Origin: Prevotella sp. | Lineage (GTDB): Bacteria > Bacteroidota > Bacteroidia > Bacteroidales > Bacteroidaceae | Assembly: GCA_017428055.1 (NCBI GenBank) | Contig: JAFRRN010000042.1 | Span: 1-64,000, forward strand | Length of the DNA stretch: 64,000 bases | Direction: 5' to 3' | In this document: piece after piece, positions 34,222-43,168 of the stretch | Layout: each line of letters opens with the position of its first letter | How positions within the stretch are numbered: position 1 is the first letter of the stretch | Program-made: the position numbers and the translations under genes | Notes under the pieces: model-generated | What the model was told of the DNA's origin: nothing | Seen by the model: only the letters and a program-made list of their open reading frames with translations | The model's database searches: none

Positions 34222-36492
34222 ATGAGCGAACTTCCCAGCCTCATCAATGACCTTGCCTTGATTCTCGTCGTGGCGGGTGCTGTCACTTTGTTGTTTAAGA
34301 AACTCAAGCAACCCTTGGTATTGGGCTACCTCATGGCAGGATTTCTCGTCTCGCCCCACATGCCTTACACCATGTCGGTGGTGGATGAGGCGAACATCCA
34401 TGTATGGGCAGACATCGGCGTGATGTTCCTCCTTTTCTCGTTGGGACTCGACTTCTCTTTCAAGAAGATCCTCAAGATGGGGATGTCGCCCGTCATCGCC
34501 GTGTGTACCATCATCTTCTCGATGATGATGCTGGGTATCTGCGTGGGCCATGCCTTCGGTTGGGGCAAGATGGACTGCATCTTCCTCGGAGGAATGCTCG
34601 CCATGTCGTCTACGACCATTATCTATAAGGCGTTTGACGAATTGGGATTGCGCCAGCAACGGTTTGCGGGGCTGGTGATGAGTGTCCTTATCTTGGAGGA
34701 CATCCTCGCGATCGTGATGATGGTGATGCTGTCTGCCATTGCCGTGGGAAACAATCCCGACGGCGGCCAAATGGCGATGAGCGTGTTGAAGATAGGCTTT
34801 TTCCTTATCCTCTGGTTCGTGGTGGGCATCTTCCTGATACCGTGGTTCTTGAGGGAGAACCGCAACTTGATGAACAATGAGACCCTGCTCATCGTGGCAT
34901 TGGGGTTGTGTTGCCTGATGGCGGTTGTCTCCACGAAAGTGGGATTCAGCAGTGCTTTTGGCGCGTTTGTGATGGGTAGTATCCTCGCCGAGACGATAGA
35001 GGCTGACAAGATCATCCGCTTGGTGGAGCCGGTGAAGAACCTGTTTGGCGCCATCTTCTTCGTGTCGGTGGGCATGTTGGTAGACCCCGCCATCCTCGCG
35101 AGGTATGCGTTTCCCATCCTGGCGTTGGTGGTTACCATCCTCTTGGGACAGTGCATCCTGGGCACATGTGGCTTCATGTTGAGCGGACAGACGTTGAAGA
35201 CCGCCATGCGATGCGGTTTCTCCATGGCGCAGATAGGTGAGTTTGCCTTCATCATTGCCTCCTTGGGCCTCTCGTTGGGGGTCATTGGCGACTTCCTCTA
35301 TCCCGTTGTGGTGGCGGTGTCGGTCATCACGACATTCCTCACACCTTATATGATTCGGGCAGCGGAGCCTTGTTATCAGACGTTGGAGCGGCGGTTGCCC
35401 AAGAAATGGATTCGTCGTCTGGACCATTTAGGCGGTACCCGCGAGTCAACGGTGAAGGAGAAGAACGAATGGAAGTCGCTCTTCCGACAGCTTGCCCTGT
35501 ACACCGTCATCTATTCCATCTTGTCTGCCGCCGTGACGGCATTGATGATGACCGTGTTCCTGCCATTCATGCAACGTGTCTTGCCAGAGGAGAGGTTTCA
35601 TTGGTGGGCAAACATCATCACGGGTGTATTGACGGTATTGTTGATTTCACCCTTCCTTCGTGCCATGGTGATGAAGAAGAACCACAGCCCGGAGGTGCAT
35701 TCGCTGTTGACGCAAAGCCGTATGAACCGCCTGCCCATCCTCTTTACAATCTTGTTCAGGATTGTCATTGCCGCCGAATTCGTGTTTTACATCTGCAACC
35801 AACTCACCCAGTTCACCAATGCGCTCATGATTACCATCGCACTGCTGGCCATCTTGGTGATGATGGCATCGCGCTCGTTGAAGAAACAGAGCATCACGTT
35901 GGAGCGGATGTTTATCCAAAACTTGCGCTCACGTGACATCGAGGAGCAGGTGCATGGGAAGAAAAAGCCCCTGTTTGAGGGGCATCTGCTCGACCGCGAC
36001 ATCCACATCAGCGATTTCGACGTGCCAGAAGACTCCACGTGGGCGGGCAAGCGGTTAGGGCAATTGCGTATCGGCAGCCGCTTTGGTGTCCATGTGAGTA
36101 GCATCCTTCGCGGTATGCAACGGTTGAATATCCCCACGGGGAATACCGTCATCTTCCCCGGCGACCGCATACAGGCCATCGGCAACGATGAGCAGTTGCA
36201 CCAGTTCGGTCATGCCATCCGCACGGAAATCGTTCCGGAAGACACGGAAATAGAGAAACGGGAGATGCACTTGCGCAAGATGGTGTTGGATGCCGATAGT
36301 CCCTTGATTGGTAAGTCGCTGAAACAGAGCGGTATTCGCGAGGAATACAACTGTATGGTTGTGGGTGTGGAAGAGGGTCAGCAAGACCTCACCATCATCG
36401 ATGCCGACCGCCTCTTTGAGAAAGGAGACATCATTTGGGTGGTAGGGGAGAGTGAGAATCTACAACGGCTGATGGCAACAACGGCTGTTTAA
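34222..36492 (+). CDS. CPA2 cation:proton antiporter with two TrkA-C domains
   Basis: A 756-residue inner-membrane protein. The first 380 residues are the Na+/H+ exchanger fold (VLGYLMAGFLVSPH, GVMFLLFSLGLDFSF, SSTTIIYKAF, FVMGSILAET) typical of KefB/KefC-like K+ or Na+/H+ antiporters. A linker leads to about four more hydrophobic segments (415-555). Two TrkA-C (RCK_C) domains follow at about 590-665 and 680-755 (DRDIHISDFDVPEDSTWAGK and RKMVLDADSPLIGKSLKQSG). A TrkA-N nucleotide-binding domain, usual in KefC, is absent. Its stop overlaps that of lptD on the other strand. Confidence 0.9.
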   Translation: MSELPSLINDLALILVVAGAVTLLFKKLKQPLVLGYLMAGFLVSPHMPYTMSVVDEANIHVWADIGVMFLLFSLGLDFSFKKILKMGMSPVIAVCTIIFSMMMLGICVGHAFGWGKMDCIFLGGMLAMSSTTIIYKAFDELGLRQQRFAGLVMSVLILEDILAIVMMVMLSAIAVGNNPDGGQMAMSVLKIGFFLILWFVVGIFLIPWFLRENRNLMNNETLLIVALGLCCLMAVVSTKVGFSSAFGAFVMGSILAETIEADKIIRLVEPVKNLFGAIFFVSVGMLVDPAILARYAFPILALVVTILLGQCILGTCGFMLSGQTLKTAMRCGFSMAQIGEFAFIIASLGLSLGVIGDFLYPVVVAVSVITTFLTPYMIRAAEPCYQTLERRLPKKWIRRLDHLGGTRESTVKEKNEWKSLFRQLALYTVIYSILSAAVTALMMTVFLPFMQRVLPEERFHWWANIITGVLTVLLISPFLRAMVMKKNHSPEVHSLLTQSRMNRLPILFTILFRIVIAAEFVFYICNQLTQFTNALMITIALLAILVMMASRSLKKQSITLERMFIQNLRSRDIEEQVHGKKKPLFEGHLLDRDIHISDFDVPEDSTWAGKRLGQLRIGSRFGVHVSSILRGMQRLNIPTGNTVIFPGDRIQAIGNDEQLHQFGHAIRTEIVPEDTEIEKREMHLRKMVLDADSPLIGKSLKQSGIREEYNCMVVGVEEGQQDLTIIDADRLFEKGDIIWVVGESENLQRLMATTAV

Positions 36493-39323
36493 TACCATTG
36501 CACCGCATTGCTGTAACCACTGCGCTTATCGTATTTCAAGGCATCGGTAAGCGTACTGGCGTTGCAGCGGAATGAGAAATTATAACTGGTATAGGGAGCC
36601 AACACCACCGAACATGACATGTTGAAACAGTGGAGGTCGCGCTGAAGGGAGGCGGTGGTCATGGTGATCTTCTTGTTCTCGAAGTCATACCCACTCATGA
36701 AATTGATGTTCCAACCGTCGCTCAGGCGAATGTTGCCGCTCATGTTGAGCGTCTGCGTGAACTTGTAGGGGTAGCGCATACGCTTGGTGTTGAAAGTTCC
36801 GCCAGTATTCTCACGCATGGAAATGCTATAACCAAACGTCAACGACCAGGGCATGGAGAAATTCATGTAGCCGTCTTCATCGGTCTCCACCTTGCCCCCG
36901 CCGCTCTTACGGGAGCCGCCGCGCTGCCCTTTGACCATCACATCGTCCACGTTGCTCTCAATATCGGTGTCGATGCCATCGTCATCCCCCTTGTTCTTGT
37001 CTTTCTCCTCATCGTCTCCTCCGCCAAAGAGCTTCTTGATCTTGTCGGGGTTCAACGTATATGAGATATTCTGCGTGATGCCTTGATAACGGCCAAAGCG
37101 TCCATAACTCCATTCCGTTCGGTTGCCGATGTATGGCCTACCGTTCTCATCGAGTTCGTATGCGTATGTGGCAAATACGGCATTCGTGTTGAAGGTATAG
37201 TTTTTCCACCATTTCAACCTGAGTCTCAAGGTAAGGGAACTCCACGGTTGTTGCTTCGCCGCCATGTTGTATGATATGTTGGCTCCCAGTTCGTCGATGA
37301 TGCTGATCTTCTTGAAGCCGGAAGAATCCTTGTCGCTCCGTATCTTCATCTCAATATTGTTGCCGAGGTCCAAAGACACGCTACCCGTCTTCCCTTTGCC
37401 AGGAACGCTATACAAGGCACTCTGGTAAGGGGAATATTCCACGAGGGAGACGTTGCCGTCGGCGTCGGTCTTCTGGTATGTCTCATAATACCCATAGTGT
37501 TTGGCACCGAAATCGGGAGCATAATTGAAATTGACTTGTGGGGTAATGACGTGGCGGATGCGGTCTATCTTGTCGCCAAAAAGCTTCCTGCTGGGTATGT
37601 AGGACATATACATCTTTGTGGAGAAACCGAGCGAGAGCCGCCAGTCGTACACGTTGTTAAAGCCATAGATGGTGTCTGTCACCTCCTTTTGTGCCGTCTC
37701 ATCCCACGAGCGGATGATTTTGTTGGTGTACATGCGGTCTACGAAGTTGAACGATGGCGACACGCTGATGTAATTGAATAGCGTGAAATTGCCTTTGATG
37801 GGGATGGTGTGTTGCATTCCATTGCGCCAGTCCTTGATGAGGTTTGAGTGCAGGAACTTGCTTTCCTTGGTGTTAATGGAGTTGGAAAACTCGCCTGAAT
37901 AACCAATTGAGATTTTCTCATACCATCTTTCCTTTCCCACTAAGTGCTTCCGCTTGAAAGGATAGAGTTGGCTTAGGTAAAGGCTAAGGTTAGGCAGGCT
38001 CGTGTTAATGGTTGTGTCACGCATGTTCTGCACGATGTTGGCGTATGCCTGTAGGGAAAGGCCGATGTTTGAGAATGTTGTACTCATGTTCACGGACGAA
38101 GTCCTGGTACTCTGTGTCCGTGTCTGCGGGTTGTACATGCTGTTGAGGTTGTTGTTCTCAAAACTCGATGTGGCGAAATTAACGTTTGCGCCAAATGTCC
38201 TAAAGGGATTGGCCTTGGTATCTTGTTTGTGGCTCCATTGCAGCTTGAAACTCTCTTCCCGCGTGAAGTCGGGCATACCCTTGTCGCCACTCTTTGTGTC
38301 TTGGTAATTGAAGTAGAAACTGCCATTGTATTTGTAACGTTTGCGGTAATTGCTTGCCGCAGAAATACCCCATGAGCCTTTCGTGTATATTTCGCCCAAG
38401 AGCTTGAGATCCCATTTGTCGTTGATGGCAAAATAATAGCCGCCATCACGAAGGTAAAAGCCGCGACTGCTCTCATCGCCATACGTTGGCATGATGAACC
38501 CACTGCTGTAACTCTTGGTGAAAGGGAAGAATCCGTATGGTATGGCCAATGGCAGGGGCACGTCTGCCACGACAAGATAGGCGGGACCAAACACGACATC
38601 TTTGCCTGGCCTGACCTTTGCCCTTGACAATGCTATATAGAAGTCGGGGTGTTCCGCGTCGCAGGTGGTGTACCTTCCATGCTGTAAGAAGAACTCTCCT
38701 TTGTCATTTCGCTTGGCGAGCTTGCTGGTAAGGAAGCCGTCTTCCTGCTGGGTGGAGACGTTTTGGATAAGTCCTTTCTTGGTCTTGAAGTTGAAGGCGA
38801 TGGTGTCGTTCTCGTAAGTGTCACTGCCCATTTGGAACACGGGAGTTCCTGACAGGCCTTTCTCGGACAATGTGTCAACGATGCCAGTGGCGTGTACGAG
38901 GCTGCTGTCGAGACTCATATATATCTTCTCGCTCTGTAGGTCCATGTTCTGGTATTTCACGTTTGATGAACCATATAAATAAGCGGTGTTGGAACCTGCA
39001 ATGTAGATGATGGAATCGGATGCCGTATACTCAACGGGTGAGTCAATGCCATTCTTCCGTTGGCGATAGGCGGAGTCCAGGCGAATGGAGTCGTCTACAG
39101 CTTTGTTGTGGTGATATATGGCAAGTTGGAGGGAGTCCATCTGTGTGGTATCGACACCATTTGTCCCCATAGCTAACGAGTCTTGCACAAGGCTGTCAAC
39201 CATGGTAGTGGAATCCTTGCCAACACCGACTTTCTTTTTGCGGGCAAACATTGGGGTTGTGGCATTCGCCATAAGAATGACAATGGCAAGAAACAACAAT
39301 GCTATAAATGTGCTCTTTCTCAT
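36489..39323 (-). CDS. LPS-assembly protein LptD (Bacteroidetes OstA-like)
   Basis: A 944-residue outer-membrane protein expected to insert lipopolysaccharide into the outer leaflet. It has a signal peptide (residues 1-28), an OstA-like N-terminal jellyroll (TASDSIIYIAGSNTAYLYGSSNVKYQNMDLQSEKI) and a C-terminal beta-barrel beginning around 230 with alternating aromatic strands. An Asp/Lys-rich insertion with DDEEKDKNKGDDDGIDTDIE and a Gly/Arg stretch near 760-810 is probably a surface loop. It ends with hydrophobic and aromatic alternation (SYNFSFRCNA, NAVQWY). The -7 box CAAAATTA (minus strand, 39332-39339) ends 8 bases upstream of the ATG. Confidence 0.9.
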   Translation of the reverse strand: MRKSTFIALLFLAIVILMANATTPMFARKKKVGVGKDSTTMVDSLVQDSLAMGTNGVDTTQMDSLQLAIYHHNKAVDDSIRLDSAYRQRKNGIDSPVEYTASDSIIYIAGSNTAYLYGSSNVKYQNMDLQSEKIYMSLDSSLVHATGIVDTLSEKGLSGTPVFQMGSDTYENDTIAFNFKTKKGLIQNVSTQQEDGFLTSKLAKRNDKGEFFLQHGRYTTCDAEHPDFYIALSRAKVRPGKDVVFGPAYLVVADVPLPLAIPYGFFPFTKSYSSGFIMPTYGDESSRGFYLRDGGYYFAINDKWDLKLLGEIYTKGSWGISAASNYRKRYKYNGSFYFNYQDTKSGDKGMPDFTREESFKLQWSHKQDTKANPFRTFGANVNFATSSFENNNLNSMYNPQTRTQSTRTSSVNMSTTFSNIGLSLQAYANIVQNMRDTTINTSLPNLSLYLSQLYPFKRKHLVGKERWYEKISIGYSGEFSNSINTKESKFLHSNLIKDWRNGMQHTIPIKGNFTLFNYISVSPSFNFVDRMYTNKIIRSWDETAQKEVTDTIYGFNNVYDWRLSLGFSTKMYMSYIPSRKLFGDKIDRIRHVITPQVNFNYAPDFGAKHYGYYETYQKTDADGNVSLVEYSPYQSALYSVPGKGKTGSVSLDLGNNIEMKIRSDKDSSGFKKISIIDELGANISYNMAAKQQPWSSLTLRLRLKWWKNYTFNTNAVFATYAYELDENGRPYIGNRTEWSYGRFGRYQGITQNISYTLNPDKIKKLFGGGDDEEKDKNKGDDDGIDTDIESNVDDVMVKGQRGGSRKSGGGKVETDEDGYMNFSMPWSLTFGYSISMRENTGGTFNTKRMRYPYKFTQTLNMSGNIRLSDGWNINFMSGYDFENKKITMTTASLQRDLHCFNMSCSVVLAPYTSYNFSFRCNASTLTDALKYDKRSGYSNAVQWY

Positions 39324-39331
39324 TCAGACGG

Positions 39332-39339
39332 CAAAATTA
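39332..39339 (-). promoter_or_regulatory. Probable lptD promoter -7 box
   Basis: TAATTTTG on the minus strand, with only 8 bases before the ATG at 39323, so the transcript would be nearly leaderless. No clear TTTG box lies at 17-21 bp upstream. Confidence 0.4.
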
Positions 39340-39436
39340 AACAAAAAAAAGCACATACCACACATTACAAGATTATTTAACGCCGAAAACAAGGCTGTTA
39401 TAGCCATTTGCATACATCGCCATGGATTTGAATATA

Positions 39437-39472
39437 CAATAAAACAACAACCCACTTTCAATGAGTTGTTGT
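39437..39472 (-). terminator. Terminator of the small-peptide gene
   Basis: On the minus strand an 11-bp stem (39462-39472 with 39444-39454, ACAACAACTCA with TGGGTTGTTGT, one G-U pair), 7-base loop, then TTTTATTG. It lies 92 bp after the small gene's stop. Confidence 0.75.
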
Positions 39473-39563
39473 AATATCCTTTAAAGAAGGTACTATGTTA
39501 ACCTTCTGTTCTGTGGATTCTTTTAATACTCGTTATCCTTGTTGTTTGGGTGCAAGGCCTTGA

Positions 39564-39737
39564 TTATTCGTCCTCCCAAAGGTTTGAACCTGGTTTTGGC
39601 GATTTAATGATGTCGTCGTCAATATCCTCTGGCACACCATTGTCATCACCATAGGGCTTGCTGGCAGCACAGACGAAATTGAACACACTCAACTCAATCT
39701 CTTCCACAAAAGGCTTGCTATAAACTTTCTTTTCCAT
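39564..39737 (-). CDS. 57-residue acidic small protein
   Basis: A small gene with unusually complete signals: promoter at 39797-39828, Shine-Dalgarno AAGGAGAG (39746-39753) 8 bases before the ATG, and a downstream terminator. The peptide starts MEKKVYSKPFVEEIELS, has one Cys (FVCAAS) and continues with an acidic, proline-containing tail (DDNGVPEDIDDDIIKSPKPG). The KxYxKPxxExxEL opening resembles short, poorly described Bacteroidota ORFs, sometimes leader-like for secreted or modified peptides. No modification enzyme or exporter lies next to it. Function unknown. Confidence 0.7.
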   Translation of the reverse strand: MEKKVYSKPFVEEIELSVFNFVCAASKPYGDDNGVPEDIDDDIIKSPKPGSNLWEDE

Positions 39738-39745
39738 ATTAATAA

Positions 39746-39753
39746 CTCTCCTT
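39746..39753 (-). promoter_or_regulatory. Strong Shine-Dalgarno, unusual for Bacteroidota
   Basis: AAGGAGAG on the minus strand, 8 bases upstream of the ATG at 39737. Most genes in this window lack such a motif. It fixes the start at 39737 rather than at the in-frame ATG at 39788. Confidence 0.75.
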
Positions 39754-39796
39754 ATTTTTGAGTTTATATTTATTATTCTTGTTTTCAAAATCGATG

Positions 39797-39828
39797 CAAA
39801 ATTACGATATTTTTAAATAACCAACAAA
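39797..39828 (-). promoter_or_regulatory. Promoter of the 57-residue gene
   Basis: On the minus strand TTTG (complement of 39825-39828), 20 bp, TAATTTTG (complement of 39797-39804). Confidence 0.7.
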
Positions 39829-39877
39829 TTATATGCGAAACTTCTTTGCAAATTAAGATTTTTTTACAATTTGGCGT

Positions 39878-40663
39878 TTACAATGCGGCTTTTAGTCCTT
39901 TGATGACGGCGGAGGTGAAGCCAGCATGTTCCATCTCATTGAGTCCACGGATGGTTACGCCGCCAGGGGTGGTCACCTTATCGATTGCTGATTCGGGATG
40001 CTCGCCCGTCGCTTGTAGCAGTTCGACGGCTCCCTTGACGGTTTGGAGTACGATTTTCTCTGCGTCTTTCGCCTTGAAGCCTAACTCCACGCCCCCTTCC
40101 ACGGCGGCGCGGACATAACGCATGGCGTAGGCGATGCCGCAAGAGGCGAGGGTTGTCCCTGCGGGGAGCAGTCGTTCCTCGGTGATGATGGTGTCTCCCA
40201 GTTCGTCGAAGATGTTTTTGACGGTTGCCGTCTGTGTAGACGTTGCGCCGATGGGTACGATAAATGTCATGGATTGCAGTTCTGCGATGGCGATGTTGGG
40301 TATGGTGAGGAAGAAGGGCAATGTGCCTTCCTCGCCCTTATCCATCCATTCAATTACTTGCGTGGACTTGATGCCCGCCGCCACCAACACCAATGACTGG
40401 CGACTATAATTGAGTTCGTCCTTGATGCCAGTCAATACCTTTTCCACCAACCACGGCTTGACCACCACCATGACGATGTCCGCACCTTTGACGGCGAGGC
40501 TGTTGTCGGTGGTGACGCTCGCGCCTTTCTCTGCGAAATGGTCGAGGATAGGTTGGTAAGGGTCGCTGACGGTGATGTCTGTGGGCTGGTAGGTGTTTGT
40601 CTTGAGCAATCCTTCGACGATGGCACCGCCCATAGCGCCTGCTCCTATGATTGATATTTTCAT
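39878..40663 (-). CDS. proC: Pyrroline-5-carboxylate reductase
   Basis: A 261-residue enzyme that reduces 1-pyrroline-5-carboxylate to proline with NAD(P)H. The N-terminal Rossmann motif MKISIIGAGAMGGAIVEGL is followed by VVKPWLVEKVL, and the C-terminal dimerisation region carries the family signature near SAIDKVTTPGGVTIRGLNEME. It is complete. It is the last gene of the arginine cluster, 35 bp after argD across a spacer made of GGGGTTAAT-type repeats. proC next to argD is the order known from Bacteroides. Confidence 0.96.
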   Translation of the reverse strand: MKISIIGAGAMGGAIVEGLLKTNTYQPTDITVSDPYQPILDHFAEKGASVTTDNSLAVKGADIVMVVVKPWLVEKVLTGIKDELNYSRQSLVLVAAGIKSTQVIEWMDKGEEGTLPFFLTIPNIAIAELQSMTFIVPIGATSTQTATVKNIFDELGDTIITEERLLPAGTTLASCGIAYAMRYVRAAVEGGVELGFKAKDAEKIVLQTVKGAVELLQATGEHPESAIDKVTTPGGVTIRGLNEMEHAGFTSAVIKGLKAAL

Positions 40664-40706
40664 GATGGGGTTGTTGGGTTAAATGGGGTTAATGGGGTTT
40701 ATAGGG
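40664..40706. repeat. TTAACCCCAT dispersed repeat between argD and proC
   Basis: The spacer reads GGGGTTGTTGGGTTAAATGG and then GGGTTAATGGGGTTTATAGG, i.e. tandem degenerate CCCCATTAA units on the minus strand. The same unit is found at 56638-56672, 58297-58325 and 60677-60702. Confidence 0.65.
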
Positions 40707-41844
40707 TGGATAAAACTCTCTCAAACTTGGCGAGGAAGGTGTCTGCGTCGGCGCGGGAGAGGCAGAGTGGGGGGAGTAGGCGCAGGGTGTTGGTGCCCGT
40801 ACAGCCTGTAAAGCAATGCTCTTGGTAGATGAGTTGCTGGCGCACCTCGCTCTGTGGGACGTCGAGGTCTATACCAATCATCAAGCCACGACCGCGCACA
40901 TCGGTGATATGGCTATTGGGCTGACTCTTCATCTCATTGAGTCTTTCCATCAGATAGTCGCCTATGACGTGGGCATTATCGACGAGGTTGTCCTTTTCCA
41001 TCACGTCGAGCACGGCGATGGCGGCGGCGCAAGCGAGGTGGTTGCCGCCGAATGTTGTTCCCAATTGCCCGAAGACAGGCTTGAACTCAGGCGAAATCAG
41101 CACCGCCCCCATGGGGAATCCGTTGCCGATGCCCTTCGCCACGGAGATGAGGTCGGGCTTGATGCCGAGCCATTGGTGTGCGAAGAACTTGCCACTGCGC
41201 CCGTAGCCGCATTGTATCTCGTCGCAAATCAGCACCGTTCCATATCTCTTGCAAGCCGCTTGTAGCCCTTGGGCAAACTCAGGTGTTGCCAACTTGATGC
41301 CGCCCACGCCTTGGATGCACTCCAGGATGACGGCACACACGTCGCCCTTGGCGAGTTCTTCTTCCCAAGCCTGTAAATCGTTGAGTGGCAGATAGGTCAC
41401 ATGTCCGTTGTTGTTGATAGGCGCGATGATCTTGGGATTGTTTGTCACCTCCACTGCCAATGAAGTACGTCCGTGGAAAGCCTTTTGTGCCGATAGCACA
41501 CGGGTACGTCCGTTGTGGAACGATGCCAGCTTGAGGCAGTTTTCATTCGCCTCCGCGCCGCTGTTGATGAGAAACAGTTGGTAGTCGTCATATCCGCTGA
41601 CGCGTCCTAATTGTTCGGCAAGGTGTATTTGTAGCGAGTTAATGACCGAATTGCTGTAGAATCCCAATTGTCCTACTTGCTTACTCACTTGCTCCACATA
41701 GTGTGGATGGGAGTGTCCGATGCTGATGACGGCATGTCCGCCGTATAGGTCAAGGTATTCGTTGCCCTTGTCATCCCAAACGTGGCAGCCCTGACCTTTG
41801 ACGATGTTGATGTTGAATAATGGGTATACGTCGTATAATTTCAT
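40699..41844 (-). CDS. argD: Acetylornithine (or succinylornithine) aminotransferase
   Basis: A 381-residue class III PLP aminotransferase converting N-acylglutamate semialdehyde to N-acylornithine. Family marks: MKLYDVYPLFNINIVKGQG start, GHAVISIGHSHPHYVE, NSGAEANENCLKLA, ILECIQGVGG, LICDEIQCGYGRSG and the PLP lysine in DLISVAKGIGNGFPMG. The open frame continues 61 codons upstream into the argC end, so the ATG at 41844 is chosen. In Bacteroides the arginine pathway uses succinylated rather than acetylated intermediates, so the true substrate may be N-succinylornithine. Confidence 0.95.
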   Translation of the reverse strand: MKLYDVYPLFNINIVKGQGCHVWDDKGNEYLDLYGGHAVISIGHSHPHYVEQVSKQVGQLGFYSNSVINSLQIHLAEQLGRVSGYDDYQLFLINSGAEANENCLKLASFHNGRTRVLSAQKAFHGRTSLAVEVTNNPKIIAPINNNGHVTYLPLNDLQAWEEELAKGDVCAVILECIQGVGGIKLATPEFAQGLQAACKRYGTVLICDEIQCGYGRSGKFFAHQWLGIKPDLISVAKGIGNGFPMGAVLISPEFKPVFGQLGTTFGGNHLACAAAIAVLDVMEKDNLVDNAHVIGDYLMERLNEMKSQPNSHITDVRGRGLMIGIDLDVPQSEVRQQLIYQEHCFTGCTGTNTLRLLPPLCLSRADADTFLAKFERVLSTL

Positions 41845-41867
41845 GGTTGTGTCGTGTTTGATGTTAT

Positions 41868-42878
41868 TTAGAAAGCCGACGGCTTGAGGCGAAGCCCTGC
41901 CGTTTCGTCGATGCCGAACATGATGTTCATGTTTTGCAAGGCTTGTCCCACGGCTCCCTTTAGGAGGTTGTCGATGCACGATGTGATAAGGATTTTTCCG
42001 TCGAACACATCTACATGGACGAGGCATTTGTTGGTGTTGACCACCTGCTTGAGGTCTATAGCCTTATCAATATAATATGTGAAAGCCGCCTCACGGTAAA
42101 AATCCTTGTAGGTAGAGACGATGTCTCCGCTTTTTGAGAGGTCTGTCGGGAGCTTGACGACGCTCGTGGCGAAGATGCCGCGTGCAAAGTCGCCACGGTA
42201 CGGAATGAAGTCAATGGAGGTGTCAAGGCGCCCTTGCACCTGGCGGAGGCTCTGCTTGATTTCCGGCACATGCTGGTGCTTGAAAGCCTTATAGATGCTC
42301 ATGTTGCCCATGCGCCATGAGAAATGGGTGGTGGCAGTGGGCTTTTGTCCTGCTCCCGTTGACCCAGTGATGGCATTGACTGCCACATCGTCATTGATGA
42401 TGCCCATGCTTGCGGCGGGGAGAAGCCCCAACTGAATACATGTGGCGAAGCATCCGGGGTTGGCGACGTGTTGTGCCGAGGCGATTTGCGCCTTGTTGAT
42501 TTCGGGAAGACCATACACGAAGTCGTGCCTTTCGGGCGTGGGGTGCTGTGTGGCGACGGTCTCCGCCCCTTTCAGACGGAAGTCTTGTGCTAGGTCGATA
42601 ATCTTGACCCGTCCGGGAATGTCATGTTCGTGGAGGAACGCCTCGCTCTTCCCGTGTCCGAAACAAAAGAAGAGGACATCCACCTCGTCAAAAGGCAGTT
42701 GGTCCGTGAAACGCAGTTCCGTCTCGCCATACAATCCTTCATGCACGTCGGTAATGGCATTTCCCGCGTTGCTCTCGCTATGTACGAATACGATTTGGGC
42801 GCAGGGATGATTCACGAGCAACCGTATGAGTTCGCCCGCCGTATATCCTGCGCCACCAAGAATACCAATTCTAATCAT
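41868..42878 (-). CDS. argC: N-acetyl(succinyl)-gamma-glutamyl-phosphate reductase
   Basis: A 336-residue NADPH-dependent reductase, third step of arginine synthesis. The N-terminal MIRIGILGGAGYTAGELIRLL binds nucleotide, and the catalytic Cys is in HVANPGCFATCIQL. Later marks are GSTGAGQKP and the C-terminal VGQALQNMNIMFGIDETAGL. It is complete. It lies 23 bp upstream of argD and 9 bp downstream of the pspC-like gene on the same strand. Confidence 0.96.
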   Translation of the reverse strand: MIRIGILGGAGYTAGELIRLLVNHPCAQIVFVHSESNAGNAITDVHEGLYGETELRFTDQLPFDEVDVLFFCFGHGKSEAFLHEHDIPGRVKIIDLAQDFRLKGAETVATQHPTPERHDFVYGLPEINKAQIASAQHVANPGCFATCIQLGLLPAASMGIINDDVAVNAITGSTGAGQKPTATTHFSWRMGNMSIYKAFKHQHVPEIKQSLRQVQGRLDTSIDFIPYRGDFARGIFATSVVKLPTDLSKSGDIVSTYKDFYREAAFTYYIDKAIDLKQVVNTNKCLVHVDVFDGKILITSCIDNLLKGAVGQALQNMNIMFGIDETAGLRLKPSAF

Positions 42879-42887
42879 CTGCTTTCA

Positions 42888-43079
42888 TTACGTTTTGGGT
42901 GGCATCACAATCCACAGGATGATGTAGAGGGGAATGCCGCAAAAGCCCGTGAAGAACGTAAGCAGGGCATATCCTACACGCATGATGGTCGGGTCGATGT
43001 CAAAATAGTCAGCCAATCCCGAGCAAACGCCACCGATGATGCGGTCATACGACCGATAAAGTTTCTTTCCTGTTGACAT
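42888..43079 (-). CDS. PspC-domain small membrane protein
   Basis: A 63-residue protein that is a bare PspC domain: KKLYRSYDRIIGGVCSGLADYFDIDPTIMRV, then one hydrophobic helix (YALLTFFTGFCGIPLYIILWIVMPP). PspC proteins sense or respond to envelope stress in Proteobacteria; single-domain versions are common in Bacteroidota with unclear roles. It is inserted between argG and argC in an otherwise metabolic operon. Its leader contains a 12-bp stem and a possible pseudoknot that would cover AAAAGGT, the only RBS-like stretch, 8 bases before its ATG. Confidence 0.88.
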   Translation of the reverse strand: MSTGKKLYRSYDRIIGGVCSGLADYFDIDPTIMRVGYALLTFFTGFCGIPLYIILWIVMPPKT

Positions 43080-43087
43080 AATCTATA

Positions 43088-43150
43088 ACCTTTTAAGTTT
43101 CACTTGCATTTATTTGACGATACGAGAGGGCAAAAGGTTGCAAGTGAAAC
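43088..43150 (-). promoter_or_regulatory. Possible pseudoknot leader ahead of the pspC-like gene
   Basis: GTTTCACTTGCA (43097-43108) is the exact complement of 43139-43150, and ACCTTTT (43088-43094) is the exact complement of 43132-43138. The order gives an H-type pseudoknot. On the RNA, AAAAGGT lies 8 bases before the start codon, so pairing could hide it. Just upstream is a palindrome ACACGA..TCGTGT (43149-43162). Confidence 0.45.
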
Positions 43151-43168
43151 ACGATTTCGTGTCAAGGC

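Noticed and set aside
34159..35427. 422-codon frame antisense to the antiporter gene
   Set aside because: It lies almost wholly within the antiporter gene, has a low-complexity His/Gln/Arg-rich product and no recognisable family.
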